Below are positions 46,301 through 57,297 of a stretch of 64,000 nucleotides of DNA, one piece after another. The stretch's first letter is position 1. The number at the start of each line of letters is the position of its first letter. Origin of the DNA: Isoetes taiwanensis (Eukaryota > Streptophyta > Lycopodiopsida > Isoetales > Isoetaceae); contig JAJEKV010000389.1 in assembly GCA_021234155.1 (NCBI GenBank), forward strand, positions 126,001 through 190,000. The letters are read 5' to 3'. The notes below the pieces were generated by a model, which saw nothing but the letters and a program-made list of their open reading frames with translations, did not search any database and had not been told where the DNA came from. A program made the position numbers and the translations under genes.

Positions 46301-46700
46301 AACTAAGGTCCCGGGTCTCGCTTGAAAAAGGGTCTATGATGTGGCAAACCGCAACGGGCTGCCCCAACCATTCTAATGCTAACCCTTTGACCTAGACCTT
46401 TCTTAAAATTAAAATTGGGCTTTGTGTCGAGATGAATTAGGAAATAAATTTGACTAAAAAATCAGAATTTATGACAATGCATTAATTACGAATTAATGCT
46501 ATGAATGCCTTGCCAACTACTAATTACATTTTTAATTGGGAATGATATTCGGGAGAGGGACAGCCCAAACTCGCTCCGCCAGGCCTTCTAAAAGTTCTGT
46601 GCAAACCCTTCCCTCGCCACGCCCCTTTTGCTCAGACTCCTCGCCCCAAAACCAAACCTCTTCTAGAAACTTGGCAAAACCAATGGTTGTTCCAGGCCCT
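37315..46700. repeat. Satellite array, long-unit part (period about 1.11-1.14 kb)
   Basis: Anchors are at 38271, 39384, 40515, 41646, 42786, 44252, 45382 and 46501. Units here contain ccggatactgtcgtggaggg...ttgcaaaaccgac...aactt between ggatgtggatg and ctccctaggg, which the short units lack; the single blocks elsewhere have it too, so the long form is probably ancestral. The 42786 unit is lengthened by the insertion at 43236-43567. The last unit fades into pyrimidine-rich sequence after about 46690. The longest minus-strand open frames are 39382-39885 here and 36351-36863 in the short part; no domain is recognised. Confidence 0.9.
43236..43567 (+). mobile_element. SINE-like insertion in an array unit
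   Basis: A 332-bp insertion absent from all other units, flanked by cccgacttcc (43226-43235) and cccgacctcc (43568-43577), a near-perfect 10-bp target duplication of unit sequence. It contains an A-box-like tggtgagttggta (about 43301-43313) and a B box within cagggGTTCAAAccctg (about 43349-43365), a tRNA T-arm-like stem, 50 bp apart as in Pol III promoters. Against a simple SINE, the boxes lie about 65 bp inside the 5' end and there is no clear A or T tail. It is not a functional tRNA: no acceptor stem is seen. Confidence 0.55.
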
Positions 46701-47230
46701 CCTGAAAAAGGCCTGTTTTTTTATTTTAGCATGGACCCATGAAGACTTTTCCTTTTTTTCCATTTCCACATTTGTTTTCCCATTTTTTTTTCTCAAAAGG
46801 CATTTTCCTTTTTGCCCTTTTTCCTTTTTTTTCCCCAAGGCTTTTTTTCCAAAGACACATCTTCTTTTCCCTTCTTTCTTTTTTCCTTTGGGACCCAAAA
46901 CTTTTTTTCTCCAAGAAGCCAAAGTAGCTTTCCTAGGGGAAGACTCTTCCCTTTTTTTTTGGATGTTTTTTTTCTCTTCCCTTTTCATCATTTCCCTTAC
47001 CCTTTCTTTTTTCCCCTTCCTTCTTTTTAGGGAGCTTCCTTTTTTTCCTTTTCCCTTTTCCATGTCCTTTTTTTAGCCTCTTCATTGCACTTTTCATGTG
47101 CACTTTTTTTTTCCTTTTCCCATCCTCTTCCTCTTTATCCTTTTTGATTTTTAACTCTTCTCTTTTCTCTTTTCCCCTCCCATTTTTCCCAAGAATTGCC
47201 TATGCCCCTCCAAATTTTCCAAATTTCCAT
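46690..47230. other. Hybrid stretch: array landmarks fading into pyrimidine tract
   Basis: Array landmarks are still in order (cttctagaaacttggcaaaacc at 46660, aggccct, gacccaaaac, ctccaagaagccaaagtagct at 46911, ctaggg) but the bases between are replaced by T and C runs. The ccaagaagccaaag landmark lies 410 bp from its anchor against about 453 bp in the previous unit. This looks like a consensus blended from two sequences, that is, an assembly artefact, rather than a biological junction. Confidence 0.6.
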
Positions 47231-48791
47231 TTTTTTCCGAATTTTTTTTCTCTTTTTCCCCTTTTCATTCTTACATATTTCGATTTTCTCTCTTGCCTCC
47301 TTTTTTTTTTTTTTCTCCCTTCTTCCCTTTTTTCCTTTTCCCTTTCCCTATCCTCATTTTTCCGTTCCTTTTTTCTTCTCCCCTTTTTAATTACATTTTT
47401 TTCCACCTTTTCCCACCCCTCTCCTCCTTTTCCCTAACCCCCTTTTCCCTTTTCCCTTTCCCATTTTCCTCTCCTTTTCCCATAAAAATTTTCCTCATTT
47501 TTTTTTCTCCCTTCCTTTTTTTCTTGTGCCCTTTCTTTTTTTTCCTCTTCCTGCTCTTTTTCAATTCCTTGCTCTCACCATTCTCCTATTCCCCATTTCA
47601 TTTCCCCTCCCTTTTCCTCCTCTTTTTCACCCCTTGACCCTTCTCCTATTTCAATTTACCTTTTTTTTCGGCCGACCCTTTTTTTTTCCTTTTTCCTTTT
47701 CCTTTTTCCTTTTTTTTCATGATGGACTTTTCCTTTCCATTTTTCCTCCTTTCCGATCCTTTAACCCCTTTTTCTCTTTTCCTTGTGCCTTTTTACCTTT
47801 CCTTCACCCTTTCTCCCTTCCTTTCCTTTTCCCATGCCCTTCCCACATTGTTTTTGTTTTTTTTTTTTTTTCTATGCCCATTTTTTTTCTATTTTCCCCA
47901 CCCTTTCCCTCTTCCCCTTTTTCTTTTTCCCATGTCTTTTTTCACTTCCTTTTTTTCCCTTTCTCAATCTTTTTCCTCGCTTTTTTTTTTCCTCTTGCCC
48001 TTTCCCTCTTTCCCTTTTCTCATTTCCCTCTTCCCTTTGTCTAATGCCCTTTTTTCAGGTTCCATTTCCCCCTTTGCCCCTCCCTTTTTCTTTCTGCTTT
48101 CACCTTTTTCCATGCCCATTTTCCCTTCCCTTCTCATGTTCCCTCTTTTCCCTGCCCTTTTCCTCCTTTTCCCAACCTTACACTCATTTCTTTTTCTCGG
48201 TGCCCCTTTTCCCTTCCCTTTCCCCTTCTCTTTTCCCTTCCCATGCCATTTTTCCCTTCCCTTTTCTTCTTTTCTCACCCTTCCCCCTTTCTCCTTTTTC
48301 CCATGCTCTTTTTCCCTTTCCTTTTCCCATGCTCTTTTTCTTTTTCCTTCCTTTTCCCATTCTTGACCCTTTTCCCCTCTCTTTCCCTTTCTCCTATGCC
48401 ATTTCCCCTTCCCTTTTCCCCTTTACCTCTTTCCCTTTCCCCCCCTCCCTTTTGATTTTTTCTTTCCCTTTCCCCCTCCCTTTTGATTTTTTCTTTCCCT
48501 TTCCGTTTTCCCATGCTTTTTTCTCTTCTCTTATCCCAACCCTTTTTCCTTTCTCTTTTTCCCTTTTTCTCGTGCCTTTTTGCCCCTTCATGTTCTCTCT
48601 TTCCTCCTTCCTTTTTCTTTTCCCCCCTTTTTCTTTACCCTTTCCCCATAAGAGATCAAAATATGATCAATCATGGTGGTAGGAAGTTATGCGAGAAATC
48701 TTGGCCTTTGGATGCACGTAAATGATCTCGGCCATTCAAATTAGGGCTTGATCCAATCCAAGAATTACGGTATAACATTATAATATAAAGA
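46955..48791 (-). mobile_element. Inverted relative of the polypurine Helitron, 5' end at 48791
   Basis: Reading minus from 48791: TCTTTATATTATAATGTTAT, then sequence closely matching 17018-17150 (attggatcaagccc, aatttgaatggc, gatcat, gtgcatcca, ttttgatc, gggaaagggta), then a long purine tract (pyrimidine on plus, about 47100-48650). The insertion point is again between A and T (minus), in the array unit at cgaa|tttatgaatgcc. The 3' end with hairpin is not visible because of the hybrid stretch; the left limit given is only the expected length. Confidence 0.65.
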
Positions 48792-49468
48792 TTTATGAAT
48801 GCCTTGCCACTGCAAAAGCGCCCCCCGACTTCTAATTGCCACATCGGGAGGAGGACAGGCCCAAACTCCGTTCCGTCAGTTCCTCTTGCTCCGCGTTCTC
48901 GGCTGCAGCTTCTGGGCCACGTCCCAATTGCAACAGACCAAAATTCGGCCCCCAAAATACAAACCCTTCTAGAACCTGGCAAACCACAGGGTTTACGTTT
49001 CGGAGGCCCTCTCCTTGTCAGATTCGGCCGGGACCTTGCGTCGTGTCTTGACATGGAGTGGGGGTGTTGATGCCATAGCACGGACCCTAAAATCCCCTCG
49101 GAAGCTGCTTGCCCCGAATTTCCTCTCCCCAAGGCCCTGGGGACAGACGGGCGATGTACCCTCTCCGGAACCGTGATTTAGTGCTGCCAATGGACTCAGA
49201 ACGTCGACATTGCCCTGGGGACCAAGTTCCGTGGCCAGAAGACCATCCGACCTCCAAGAAGCGCCAAAGTAGCTCATGTCCAGCACTGGATGCCGGATAC
49301 TGTCATGGAGGGCGTGAGTGTTTCTTTCTTTTGCAAAACCGACGTTGCAATTTGCTCCCTAGGGTAATTTCGCCATTCCGGACGACTTGGCGAGGTCGAT
49401 TTGCCATTCCGGAGCCTTCCCAGTGCCCGAACGACAAAACACTGCGGTTTCTACAAGGCCGACCTCAG
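48792..49468. repeat. Last array unit, partial (long type)
   Basis: It begins at tttatgaatgccttgcc right after the Helitron and runs to cggtttctacaaggccgacctcagga. It then changes abruptly to unrelated sequence (atcttagatgatagc) at 49469. It contains the long-type segment near 49287-49355, although the usual cactcgtagtcaattggcctaggatg is missing before it. Confidence 0.8.
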
Positions 49469-50290
49469 GAATCTTAGATGATAGCACTCCAGCTCTTAGA
49501 TCTTCACAGCTAAACCTCCTCCTTCTAACCCAGAGCATTCACATCCATATCTGCACTACCAGCCATCGACCAGCCCCAAGAGTTTTTGAGGGTTTCCAAA
49601 TATGGAGATACAGTAGCAACTTCTGCCACTTCTATTTGTGGAAAATGGCTTCCACAATCAGAATTATTCAAGGCAAATGCAAAACTTTGTATTGTAGTAG
49701 TGCTTCTGATAGACCAGTTCTCTAATTGGATTGACCAGTTCTTCAATTGCACTGTACTACTTTGCAAGGACCATACCGATTCTTGAGTTTCTATGCCATG
49801 CCCAAAAGCTAAGAACATACGGACCTGTCCAAATTGGGTATAGCGAAGAAGCAGAGTCTTACCTACTCAGCAGCCAAAACCATTGGTCTTAAAGATGAAG
49901 CTGAAGCCATGAACAAAAACTATCATCCTGCTGCTACTGGCGGCGGTTGTAGAAGCATGAAAGCATGGTTTGGCTCTTGAAGCGAAGCCTGGATTAGTGC
50001 TTTGAGTTTTGAGGCAGTTTTGACACACCCACGATAGAACCAAAACCATGTTCCTCTTATCATCTGTGAAGCCATCTGTTCTTCAGCAGCCATCTTTTCA
50101 GTGGTGGCCATAGCCACAAAACTCAATGCTCATGCGAGCTTGGAACCCTATAATACATCTTCGTTTTTTTCCCAAGCTGCTCGCCAGGATCAAAGAATGG
50201 TAGAGGAAAAGAACCTTTAGGATTAGGATAGCCATCTCGACCGTATATTTTTCAAAGTGGTAAAGACCAACAAAAGACCACATGAGTTGT
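49469..50290 (-). pseudogene. Unidentified gene remnant or small gene, minus strand
   Basis: Two minus-strand open frames have coding-like composition. One is 50126-49923 (an inner Met gives MATTEKMAAEEQMASQMIRG, then WFWFYRGCVKTASKL). The other is 49818-49525 (SLQSSTVQLKNWSIQLENWS, then FAFALNNSDCGSHFPQIEV). A possible GT donor (gagtaggtaaga) lies between them, near 49860. I cannot match a family. They may be exons of one gene whose upstream part is broken, or chance open frames. Confidence 0.3.
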
Positions 50291-50293
50291 TGT

Positions 50294-50530
50294 AATACAT
50301 AACACGTATTAATATGTGTAAAGACGAATAAAAGACGACATCAGTTATTTTAACATGATGCATCATTCAACATTTCCCAAGCCTTAATTAGCCTAGCAAA
50401 GTAACCATAATGGTGAAATACATCACACATATTGATATGTCTCAAAGACCAACAAAAGACCACATCAGCTATTTTGACACGATGCATCATTGACAATTTC
50501 CCAGCTTTAGCCCAACAAAGTAAGCATAAT
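50294..50530. repeat. Two-unit tandem repeat of about 120 bp
   Basis: Units at 50294-50414 and 50415-50530 share aatacatMacacRtattRatatgt, aaagacSaaYaaaagacSacatcag and gatgcatcatt...aatttccca. A third partial match (gaccaacaaaagaccacat) precedes at 50264. Non-coding. Confidence 0.75.
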
Positions 50531-51141
50531 AATAATGCTGCTTATTAGCAAAATGCTATTTTTCTCTCTTGTTCATTAAATATTAGAAAGGTTACATGCA
50601 AAATATTGGATGTCTAAATATTGAATATCAGGTTACCATGAGATGGTTGCATTTGATATTCTAATAGCATCGAAAATATGGCTTGTAGGTTTTATGCATT
50701 TTTGTGGTGCTATAAAGCTTGACCTTAAAAGTTTGTATGTTATGTCTGCAAAAGTCCCATTTCCTCATGCATCGCTTAAAATGTACATGCCATCCAAAAC
50801 AGGTGTACATGCATTGACCTCAGCTAGAGGTGGAATTTCATCTCCATGAGGGAGGAGTTAAATTGAAGTGCTTTGGAGAAAATGCCTTCCAAGTTTGCTC
50901 TTCTATTCTACTTGCTACATACTTAATCAATATTTATGAGAATTTAATAGAAATAGCTCTTCTGTATTGTATTGTATTTGGAATTTTCTACATTTTGATA
51001 TATTTGTGGCCATTTTGAAGATGCTTGCTTCACATTTAGGCATGTGGTTAAATTTTTATTATAATATATAAATACAAGAATTTGGCGCCGGCTCCCTGTG
51101 CACCCCTGGGAGTCGGACCCAGGTGCAGCCTTTGATGCGGC
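50531..51141. other. Non-coding stretch
   Basis: AT-rich. Plus-strand open frames at 50643-50849 and 50830-51018 are short, overlap out of frame and match nothing I know. From about 51083 the sequence turns GC-rich. Confidence 0.4.
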
Positions 51142-51243
51142 GCCCATGGTGTAGAGGGAGCACCGATCTCCGAGGGGATCGGTGCTCCATCTACATCCTG
51201 GGCATGAGATGGATGGAGCATTTTTTTTTTTTTTTTTTTTTTT
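51142..51243. repeat. Long hairpin followed by a 23-T run
   Basis: GGAGCACCGATC (51157-51168) pairs perfectly with GATCGGTGCTCC (51177-51188) around an 8-nt loop. The stem extends through GTAGA/TCTAC (51151-51155 and 51190-51194) and GCCCA/TGGGC (51142-51146 and 51199-51203). T51221-T51243 follows. It is GC-rich inside AT-rich surroundings. It could be a foldback element, a hairpin RNA, or part of a retroposed sequence. Confidence 0.7.
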
Positions 51244-51400
51244 GAGACACCCACCTTGTTCACGGAAGCAGTTCTTTGTAGACGACGTTGGTTGTTGTCT
51301 TGTTGGTGTTAGAATCGTCGAAAAGGATGAGCACGTCTTCTTTTCTTCAGACGCGAGTGAGCGCTGTGTATAATTGTTCGTAAACGAATGTACGAGATCT

Positions 51401-51510
51401 ACTTAAATATAATTGAAATATAATAAATATAAATATAAATATAATTGAATAAATAATTAAATAATTAAATAATTGAATATAATTGTGTGTAAATATAATT
51501 GAATAAAGTT
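51401..51510. repeat. AT-rich simple repeat (aaatataatt type)
   Basis: Irregular repeats of aaatataattgaata, aaatataaat and aataattaaata. Low complexity, no coding content. Confidence 0.75.
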
Positions 51511-51544
51511 GCAGGCTTCTATTCGTAATAGCATTTTTACTCAC

Positions 51545-51599
51545 CTTGGACGGCCTCTTTTCTTTGTGCCCGATGGTTTTTGCATATCCTCATCTCTTA
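51545..51599 (-). pseudogene. AT-hook exon-like fragment 1
   Basis: On minus the piece reads DEDMQKPSGTKKRGRPR and stops at a strong donor (CCAAG|GTGAGT). GRP flanked by basic residues is the core of the AT-hook, a minor-groove AT-DNA binding motif of nuclear proteins. The rest of the gene is not found. It may be a duplicate of the exon at 52093-52195. Confidence 0.4.
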
Positions 51600-51924
51600 T
51601 AAGAGAATTGTGCAATGTCTCAGTGCTTGAATTGACGATGGAAAAAAGCAGCACGTTTCATGTATTTGAGAGATTGAATTGTATAACGAGTATACATACA
51701 CACCTGGAATTTGTCTTTCTCTTGTTGCATTCGTAGTCAATACCAGTGGTTGCATTGTTTTATTTGGTGTTTGAGCCTGGCTCTTGACTGTTATTATATT
51801 GAAGCACACAGTTAGTAGCGTCACATACGATAATAAATTGAGAACCTAAATCCATAGTTCATACCTAGTGTGAGTTTTAGAGGTGTAGAAATTTGTTCGT
51901 CTTCTCTTTCTGTACCAGTCTTCT

Positions 51925-52195
51925 TCATTTTTTTTTGGCCTGGTATTCTCGTTGCTGTTCACGACGCTTCAAAAATTTCTCTCCGTCATTCATCATGAAT
52001 CTGTTAAAGGCGAAACGCAAGAAATATCAGTTAAATAAACCATCGATATGAATAAAGGGAGCTTATTTAAGATGGATATGCATTGTACTTGCCTTGGGCG
52101 GCCCCTCTTCTTTGCCACTGATTGATTTTGGCCACCTTGGCCTTTCATGTTGTGACCCTTCAGTTGCTCAGCAGTGTTAACAAATTGTCCAAGGG
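51925..52195 (-). pseudogene. AT-hook gene fragment 2 (two exons)
   Basis: The upstream exon, about 52195-52093, reads SLGQFVNTAEQLKGHNMKG, then QGGQNQSVAKKRGRPK, ending at a GC-type donor (AAG|GCAAGT). After about 92 bp and an AG acceptor (ttaacag), the exon 52000-51925 reads FMMNDGEKFLKRREQQREYQ and then AKKK stop. The basic KKRGRPK motif is an AT-hook core. No 5' exons were recognised, so it may be a gene 3' end or a captured fragment. Family unknown. Confidence 0.42.
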
Positions 52196-52199
52196 AAGA

Positions 52200-53947
52200 T
52201 GAGTAACGTTACGTCATTACCTGGTAATCACAAAATATTGCAATAGTTAATTTGTACCTAGTATGCCTCATTTGCATATTGGACAGCAATTTATTCAGCT
52301 AAGTTTGTGCATTGACGGAAATATGTTTCTAGAATAATAAGATGTAATAAAGCATACCCAAGTGCCGCCTTTGGTGGTGTGCTATAGGAAGTCAACTTAA
52401 TCTAAACTCAATTCCAAACGACCTTAAAACTGCAAATTCCTGCATTTTTCTATGTGTTTTGCTGCTATATGGTCATGGTCAATAAAGATTTGTTCTAGGA
52501 ATGATTTATTATTTCCTCTAAAAATGATCTGACCCCAAAATAGTTGAAGGAGTACTCAATATGTTTTGAATTTGGATTTTGGTTCACATACTATATTTGA
52601 TGAAAAATGGTTTGAGGGGTGAGAAGTGGGCAGAAGGATCAATCACGGCAAGAAATTTGTATAATTTGTAAGAAATTACCTTAGCGAGCACCACAACAAC
52701 CCCTTTATTTATGTCAGTTATAATCAATTCAGACACCGGACTAATGATTTGGAATAAAAGTACAAATCATGAGGATATTTCTTACATAATATTAATCATG
52801 GAAAATCCAACCTACTTGAACTATAGCATCCCAAAGGACACTATAATAATTATCTGGCACATAGAAACAAAGGACTAAATAAAGGTCACCTATAAGATGC
52901 ATATGTCTAAGATATAATTTATACAGCTGTATATTCGACGCAAGGATAGAAAATTATGAAATAAGCATATTACCTTTAACGATCCAATGCATATATATAT
53001 GAAGTACTATAATAGTTATGGCAAGTACTGCAACAATTATGGGCTAAGGAAAGCCCATCAACAAATGATGCAAAATGGCCGCATGTTTAAGGCAAATTAA
53101 ACCACATAAGGCAAATTACAGCAACATAGCATGTTTAAGGCAAATTAAAGCAACATGATGTGCAGACTGCGTACTAATGATCAATATGTATTCTCTAGAA
53201 GTCTCTAGAAATATTTCGGCATTCTGTTTGGTAAAGTCCAGTGCTTCACAATTATGATAAGATGTTATGTTAATGTCTAGCACACGTGAGTTTAATGTTC
53301 AACAATCATAACGAGTGATTTGGACTCTAGTTGACAGACTGCATGTTGATGCAAAAATGTTCAAAACTACAAAGAGTACACACTCATTCCATAGATTCAT
53401 CAATCACAGCCCAGAATTTTCATTGTTTGTAAGAAATTACCTTGGTGAGAAACGAGTGAGATCAATGAAATTGTGCATTCTCCATATGTCACGATCAATT
53501 CAGGCAACAGAGTAAATGATCTATCTACAATACAAAAATACGAATCGTCATTACATTTTCACATCAACGTCTTGGTTTTACTAAATTATCTCATCGACAT
53601 ATTTCTGGCACTATACCAATAACGGCAAAGGCAACCTATTTAAATTGTGTGGCAAATAAAACCAGAGGATTAAACAAAGGTCACATATAAGATGCATATG
53701 CTTTGACTAAGTGAGACTGCTGTACAAAGCACCTGAAACATTGGTATTCAGATCGTTAAGCTTTAAATAAGAATTGCAAAAAAAAGTTTAAAGGATGAAT
53801 TCATTTTGATGCCGTATGCTCATAATTTGTAGTCTAGATCTCTAAAAGTTTTCTATTCTCTTACGTAAGTTAGATCGTCGTTAATAGATTTCGTATAAGA
53901 ATGATATGAGGCAAACATACGCACAAATCAGATAGGCACTTAGTATA
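52200..53947. other. Non-coding, with diverged internal duplication
   Basis: About 52655-52930 is related to 53415-53710 (shared ttgtaagaaattaccttRg, atcaattcag, aggaYtaaa.aaaggtcac.tataagatgcatatg). 53336-53420 is also a diverged relative of the conserved block start (2550-2660). catgtttaaggcaaatta is repeated near 53080-53150. No gene seen. Confidence 0.55.
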
Positions 53948-55213
53948 TTCAAATTATTTGGGATTCTGGCTCACAGCCTATATGTTCATGCAAAAATCTT
54001 CAAAGGATGAGAAGTGCGTAGAAGCAGTCTTGTGCATATGCAAAATTTCAGAGAGCACATACTTATTGCTCGAATTCATCAATGACAACCCAAAATTTGC
54101 ATCATTTGATCTTATTTAGCATAAAGTTCTGCTGTAAGGTCGCTCAAATTAAGAGCAAAATAAATAATGGGTATATCATTGCACATAGGAATATAGGGAT
54201 GCATAAGACTCTTATGGACGAATCTTAGGCCTATGGACGAATTTTGGGCCTGCGACAAAATCTAGAATAATCAAATTGCTATATTGCGCATTTGAAGCAA
54301 GTATGGAACCAAACCAAACAATACGCTTAGTCAGCAAGCATTCTAACAAACAATTTTTGCAAATCCCTAAATGCCCCCTGCTTTTGTCAATCTTTTTTGT
54401 TTTATAAAGATATTTCACTATTTTGGGGCACATGAAAAAAAAGCGGATAAAGAAGCTAGTGACAATTTTTATCATATCAATTGTAGCATCCACATACGCC
54501 AGAATAGCAAAATATGGCTACAACAAAGAAGTTGTAGTGGAAAACTCATAAGTGCGCTTTTACAATTTAAAATTTGTAGTGGTTGGTCGCCAACAGCCCA
54601 AGGGATAAAATGCATGTGACATCTAGGATCGGATAAAGAATGAAAGTCGGCAAGCTAAAAAACTCTCGCTCCAATCGAACATTAAGAAAAGATGATGAAT
54701 GGATGTGGATAGGCAACGGATTTGGTCAAGGAAGTACGCCGCGATCAAGCGAAGTCTATGGGCAATTCATGCCGCACCCATGTATGCGCACAAAATCTTT
54801 GTAAAATGTTGGTCGATTTGGGTACAACCCCTATTGAAATTGGAATTAATGATTCCAGGGAGTTTTGGTAGAAAGACGGCATAATACTTTAAATTAGATA
54901 ACACAGGCATATCGGTACGCTCACATCCTGTTTGTGATAGAGTAAAAGCGAAAGCACATCCGCGAACAACCCTTTTCGCTTTACCCCTCCACCGATGTGG
55001 CATGCATCCGCATCCGCACAATCTAGACATCAAGGGCTGGGATAATGCCATGTCAGAGGAGGGGCTGCAAAACGAAGACTACCCCTGGCAAAAGCTACTC
55101 AAGACTGTAAGGCCAAATCTTTCGCCATGTTTGAAATAAATACCAACTTCTTTGTGTTTTACATTTGTCTATGCAGCATCGCAACCATTGATGAAGGCCG
55201 AAAGCATGTAGTA
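53948..55213. repeat. Conserved non-coding block, copy B (no Helitron)
   Basis: Matches 2527-3783 and 56056-57297. It starts exactly at the base after the Helitron end of the other copies, so the block existed without the Helitron. It shares ggctcacagcctatatg with 56079 (absent at 2545) and carries many small indels, mostly at CTG/CAG/CG sites. It ends at about 55213, then unrelated sequence follows. Confidence 0.8.
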
Positions 55214-55940
55214 TAATCTACGTGGATCTGGACAGAGTTGATGATTTGTTATAGAGCAACTATCTTGAAAGGTTCGTCTTCTATAATGGTGAACGATGGT
55301 TTTAGGCCTATTTACAAATGCATTCTAACAATGTAACAGCTCTGTCTCTCTTTGTTCATTCCAAAAACGAATCTCATGTCGTATTTCGCTTCCTTTTCTT
55401 TAATTCTTGCAAGTATGCATTTATTGCTTGGCTCATTTAACCCGTAAGTAACTTCAAAAAATGCGTAGCTAACTAAAGATTTGTATTTCGCTCTTCTTGG
55501 GAATGAGAGGTGCATTTACAAAATTCTCTAATCATTATGCTTCTATGGCCTAATCAAATCCATTGGATTAACTCACTTCCTTCTCAACCCCATTATCTTA
55601 TGTTCCCCAACCATTGGTTTCCCACATAAATAAATTCGTTCCATCTACAAATGCATAAGTTAAAAACAACACATTTAATTCTTATGTTAGAGCAACTCAA
55701 CACAACTACATCTACAACTTTCAAGCAAACATTACTTATAATTGACATACACAATTTCAAGTATAACTATTGTTGCCTTCACATTGCAATGCAAATTCTT
55801 ATAGGTTGCCAAAGCCTACCAATGCCTGACCATAACATCATTCTGGTAGACGTATCATATAATAAAAAACAACACACTAGAAGATGCTCCCAGTCACTTG
55901 AGATTTTTGTACAATGGTTGGTTAAATTTGTCAGTGAATC
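55214..55940. other. Unique non-coding stretch
   Basis: AT-rich, with no match elsewhere in the window and no recognised gene. The plus-strand open frame 55651-55944 (97 codons) has unbiased composition and no family match. Confidence 0.5.
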
Positions 55941-56055
55941 TTAAAGGCTTGCTCTATATAACCCTTGCCCCTCCAAGCCCATTCTTCACTCCAGCCAAAA
56001 CAACCACCTTTTTAAACTGTTAATAAAGCCCGGCAACGCCGGGCACCATAACTAG
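55941..56055 (+). mobile_element. Helitron 3' terminus, copy 4
   Basis: Same hairpin (56028-56044) and CTAG end (56052-56055) as 2499-2526, followed by T. Duplicated with the segment. Confidence 0.7.
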
Positions 56056-57297
56056 TTCATATTATTTGGGATTCTGGCTCACAGCCTATATGTTCATGCA
56101 AAAATCTTCAAAGGATGAGAAGTGCGTAGAAGCAGCCTTTGTGCAAATATGCAAAATTACTTATTGCTCGAATTCATCAATGCCAACCCAAAATTTGCAT
56201 CATTTGATCTATTAGCATAAAGTTCTGCTGTAAGGTCGCTCAAATTAAGAGCAAAATAAATAATGGGTATATCATTGCACATGGGAATATAGGGATGCAT
56301 AAGACTCTTATGGACGAATCTTAGGCCTATGGACGAATTTTGGGCCTGCGACAAAATCTAGAATAATCAAATTGCTATATTGCGCATTTGAAGCAAGTAT
56401 GGAACCAAACCAAACAATACGCCGCTAGTCAAAGCGGCATTCTAACAAACAATTTTTGCAAATCCCTAAATGCCCCTGTTTTTGTCAATCTTTTTGTTTT
56501 ATAAAGATATTTCACGGGCACATGAAAAAAAGCGGATAAAGAAGCTAGTGACAATTTTTATCATATCAATTGTAGCATCCACATACGCGAGAATAGCAAA
56601 ATATGGCTACAACAGCAAGTTGTAGTGGAAAACTCATAAGTGCAGTTTTACAATTTAAAATTTGTAGTGGTTGGTCGCCAACAGCCCAAGGGATAAAATG
56701 CATGTGACATCTAGGATCTGGATAAAGAATGAAAGTCGGCAGTTAAGCAAACTCTCTGTTCCACTGAACATTAAGAAAAATGATGAATCTGATGTGGATG
56801 GGCAACGGATTTGGTCAAGGAAGTACGTCGCATCAAGCGAGTCTATGGGCAATTCATGCTGCACCCATGTATGCGCACAAAATCTTTGTAAAATGTTGGT
56901 CGATTTGGGTACAACCCCTATTGAAATTGGAATTAATGATTCCAGGGAGTTTTGGTAGAAAGACGGCATAATACTTTAAATTAGATAACACAGGCATATC
57001 GGTACGCTCACATCCTGTTTGTGATAGAGTAAAAGCGAGCACATCCGCAACAACCCCTTCGTTTTACAGCCCCTCCACCTGATGTGGCACAGATCCAGAC
57101 CGCACAATCTAGACATCAAGGGCTGGGATAATGCCATGTCAGAGGAGGGGCTGCAAAACGAAGACTACCCCTGGCAAAAGCTACTCAAGACTGTAAGGCC
57201 AAATCTTTCGCCATGTTTGAAATAAATACCAACTTCTTTGTGTTTTACATTTGTCTATGCAGCATCGCAACCATTGATGAAGGCGGAGCATGTAGCT
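56056..57297. repeat. Conserved non-coding block, copy C
   Basis: Matches 2527-3783, with the foldback conserved at 57057-57163. The following 57298-59280 is the unrecognised upstream region, equivalent to 3784-5760; nothing further is seen in it. Confidence 0.75.

Noticed and set aside
29000-46700. LTR retrotransposon array or ribosomal spacer
   Set aside because: No TG...CA ends with target duplication, no primer-binding site or polypurine primer, no gag/pol frames and no rRNA sequence in any unit.
29000-46700. CRISPR-like repeat array
   Set aside because: Repeat units are about 1 kb, tandem and spacer-free in a plant genome.
46687-48725. Phe/Pro/Ser-rich plus-strand frames up to 299 codons
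   Set aside because: Same reason: pyrimidine tract of the inverted element.
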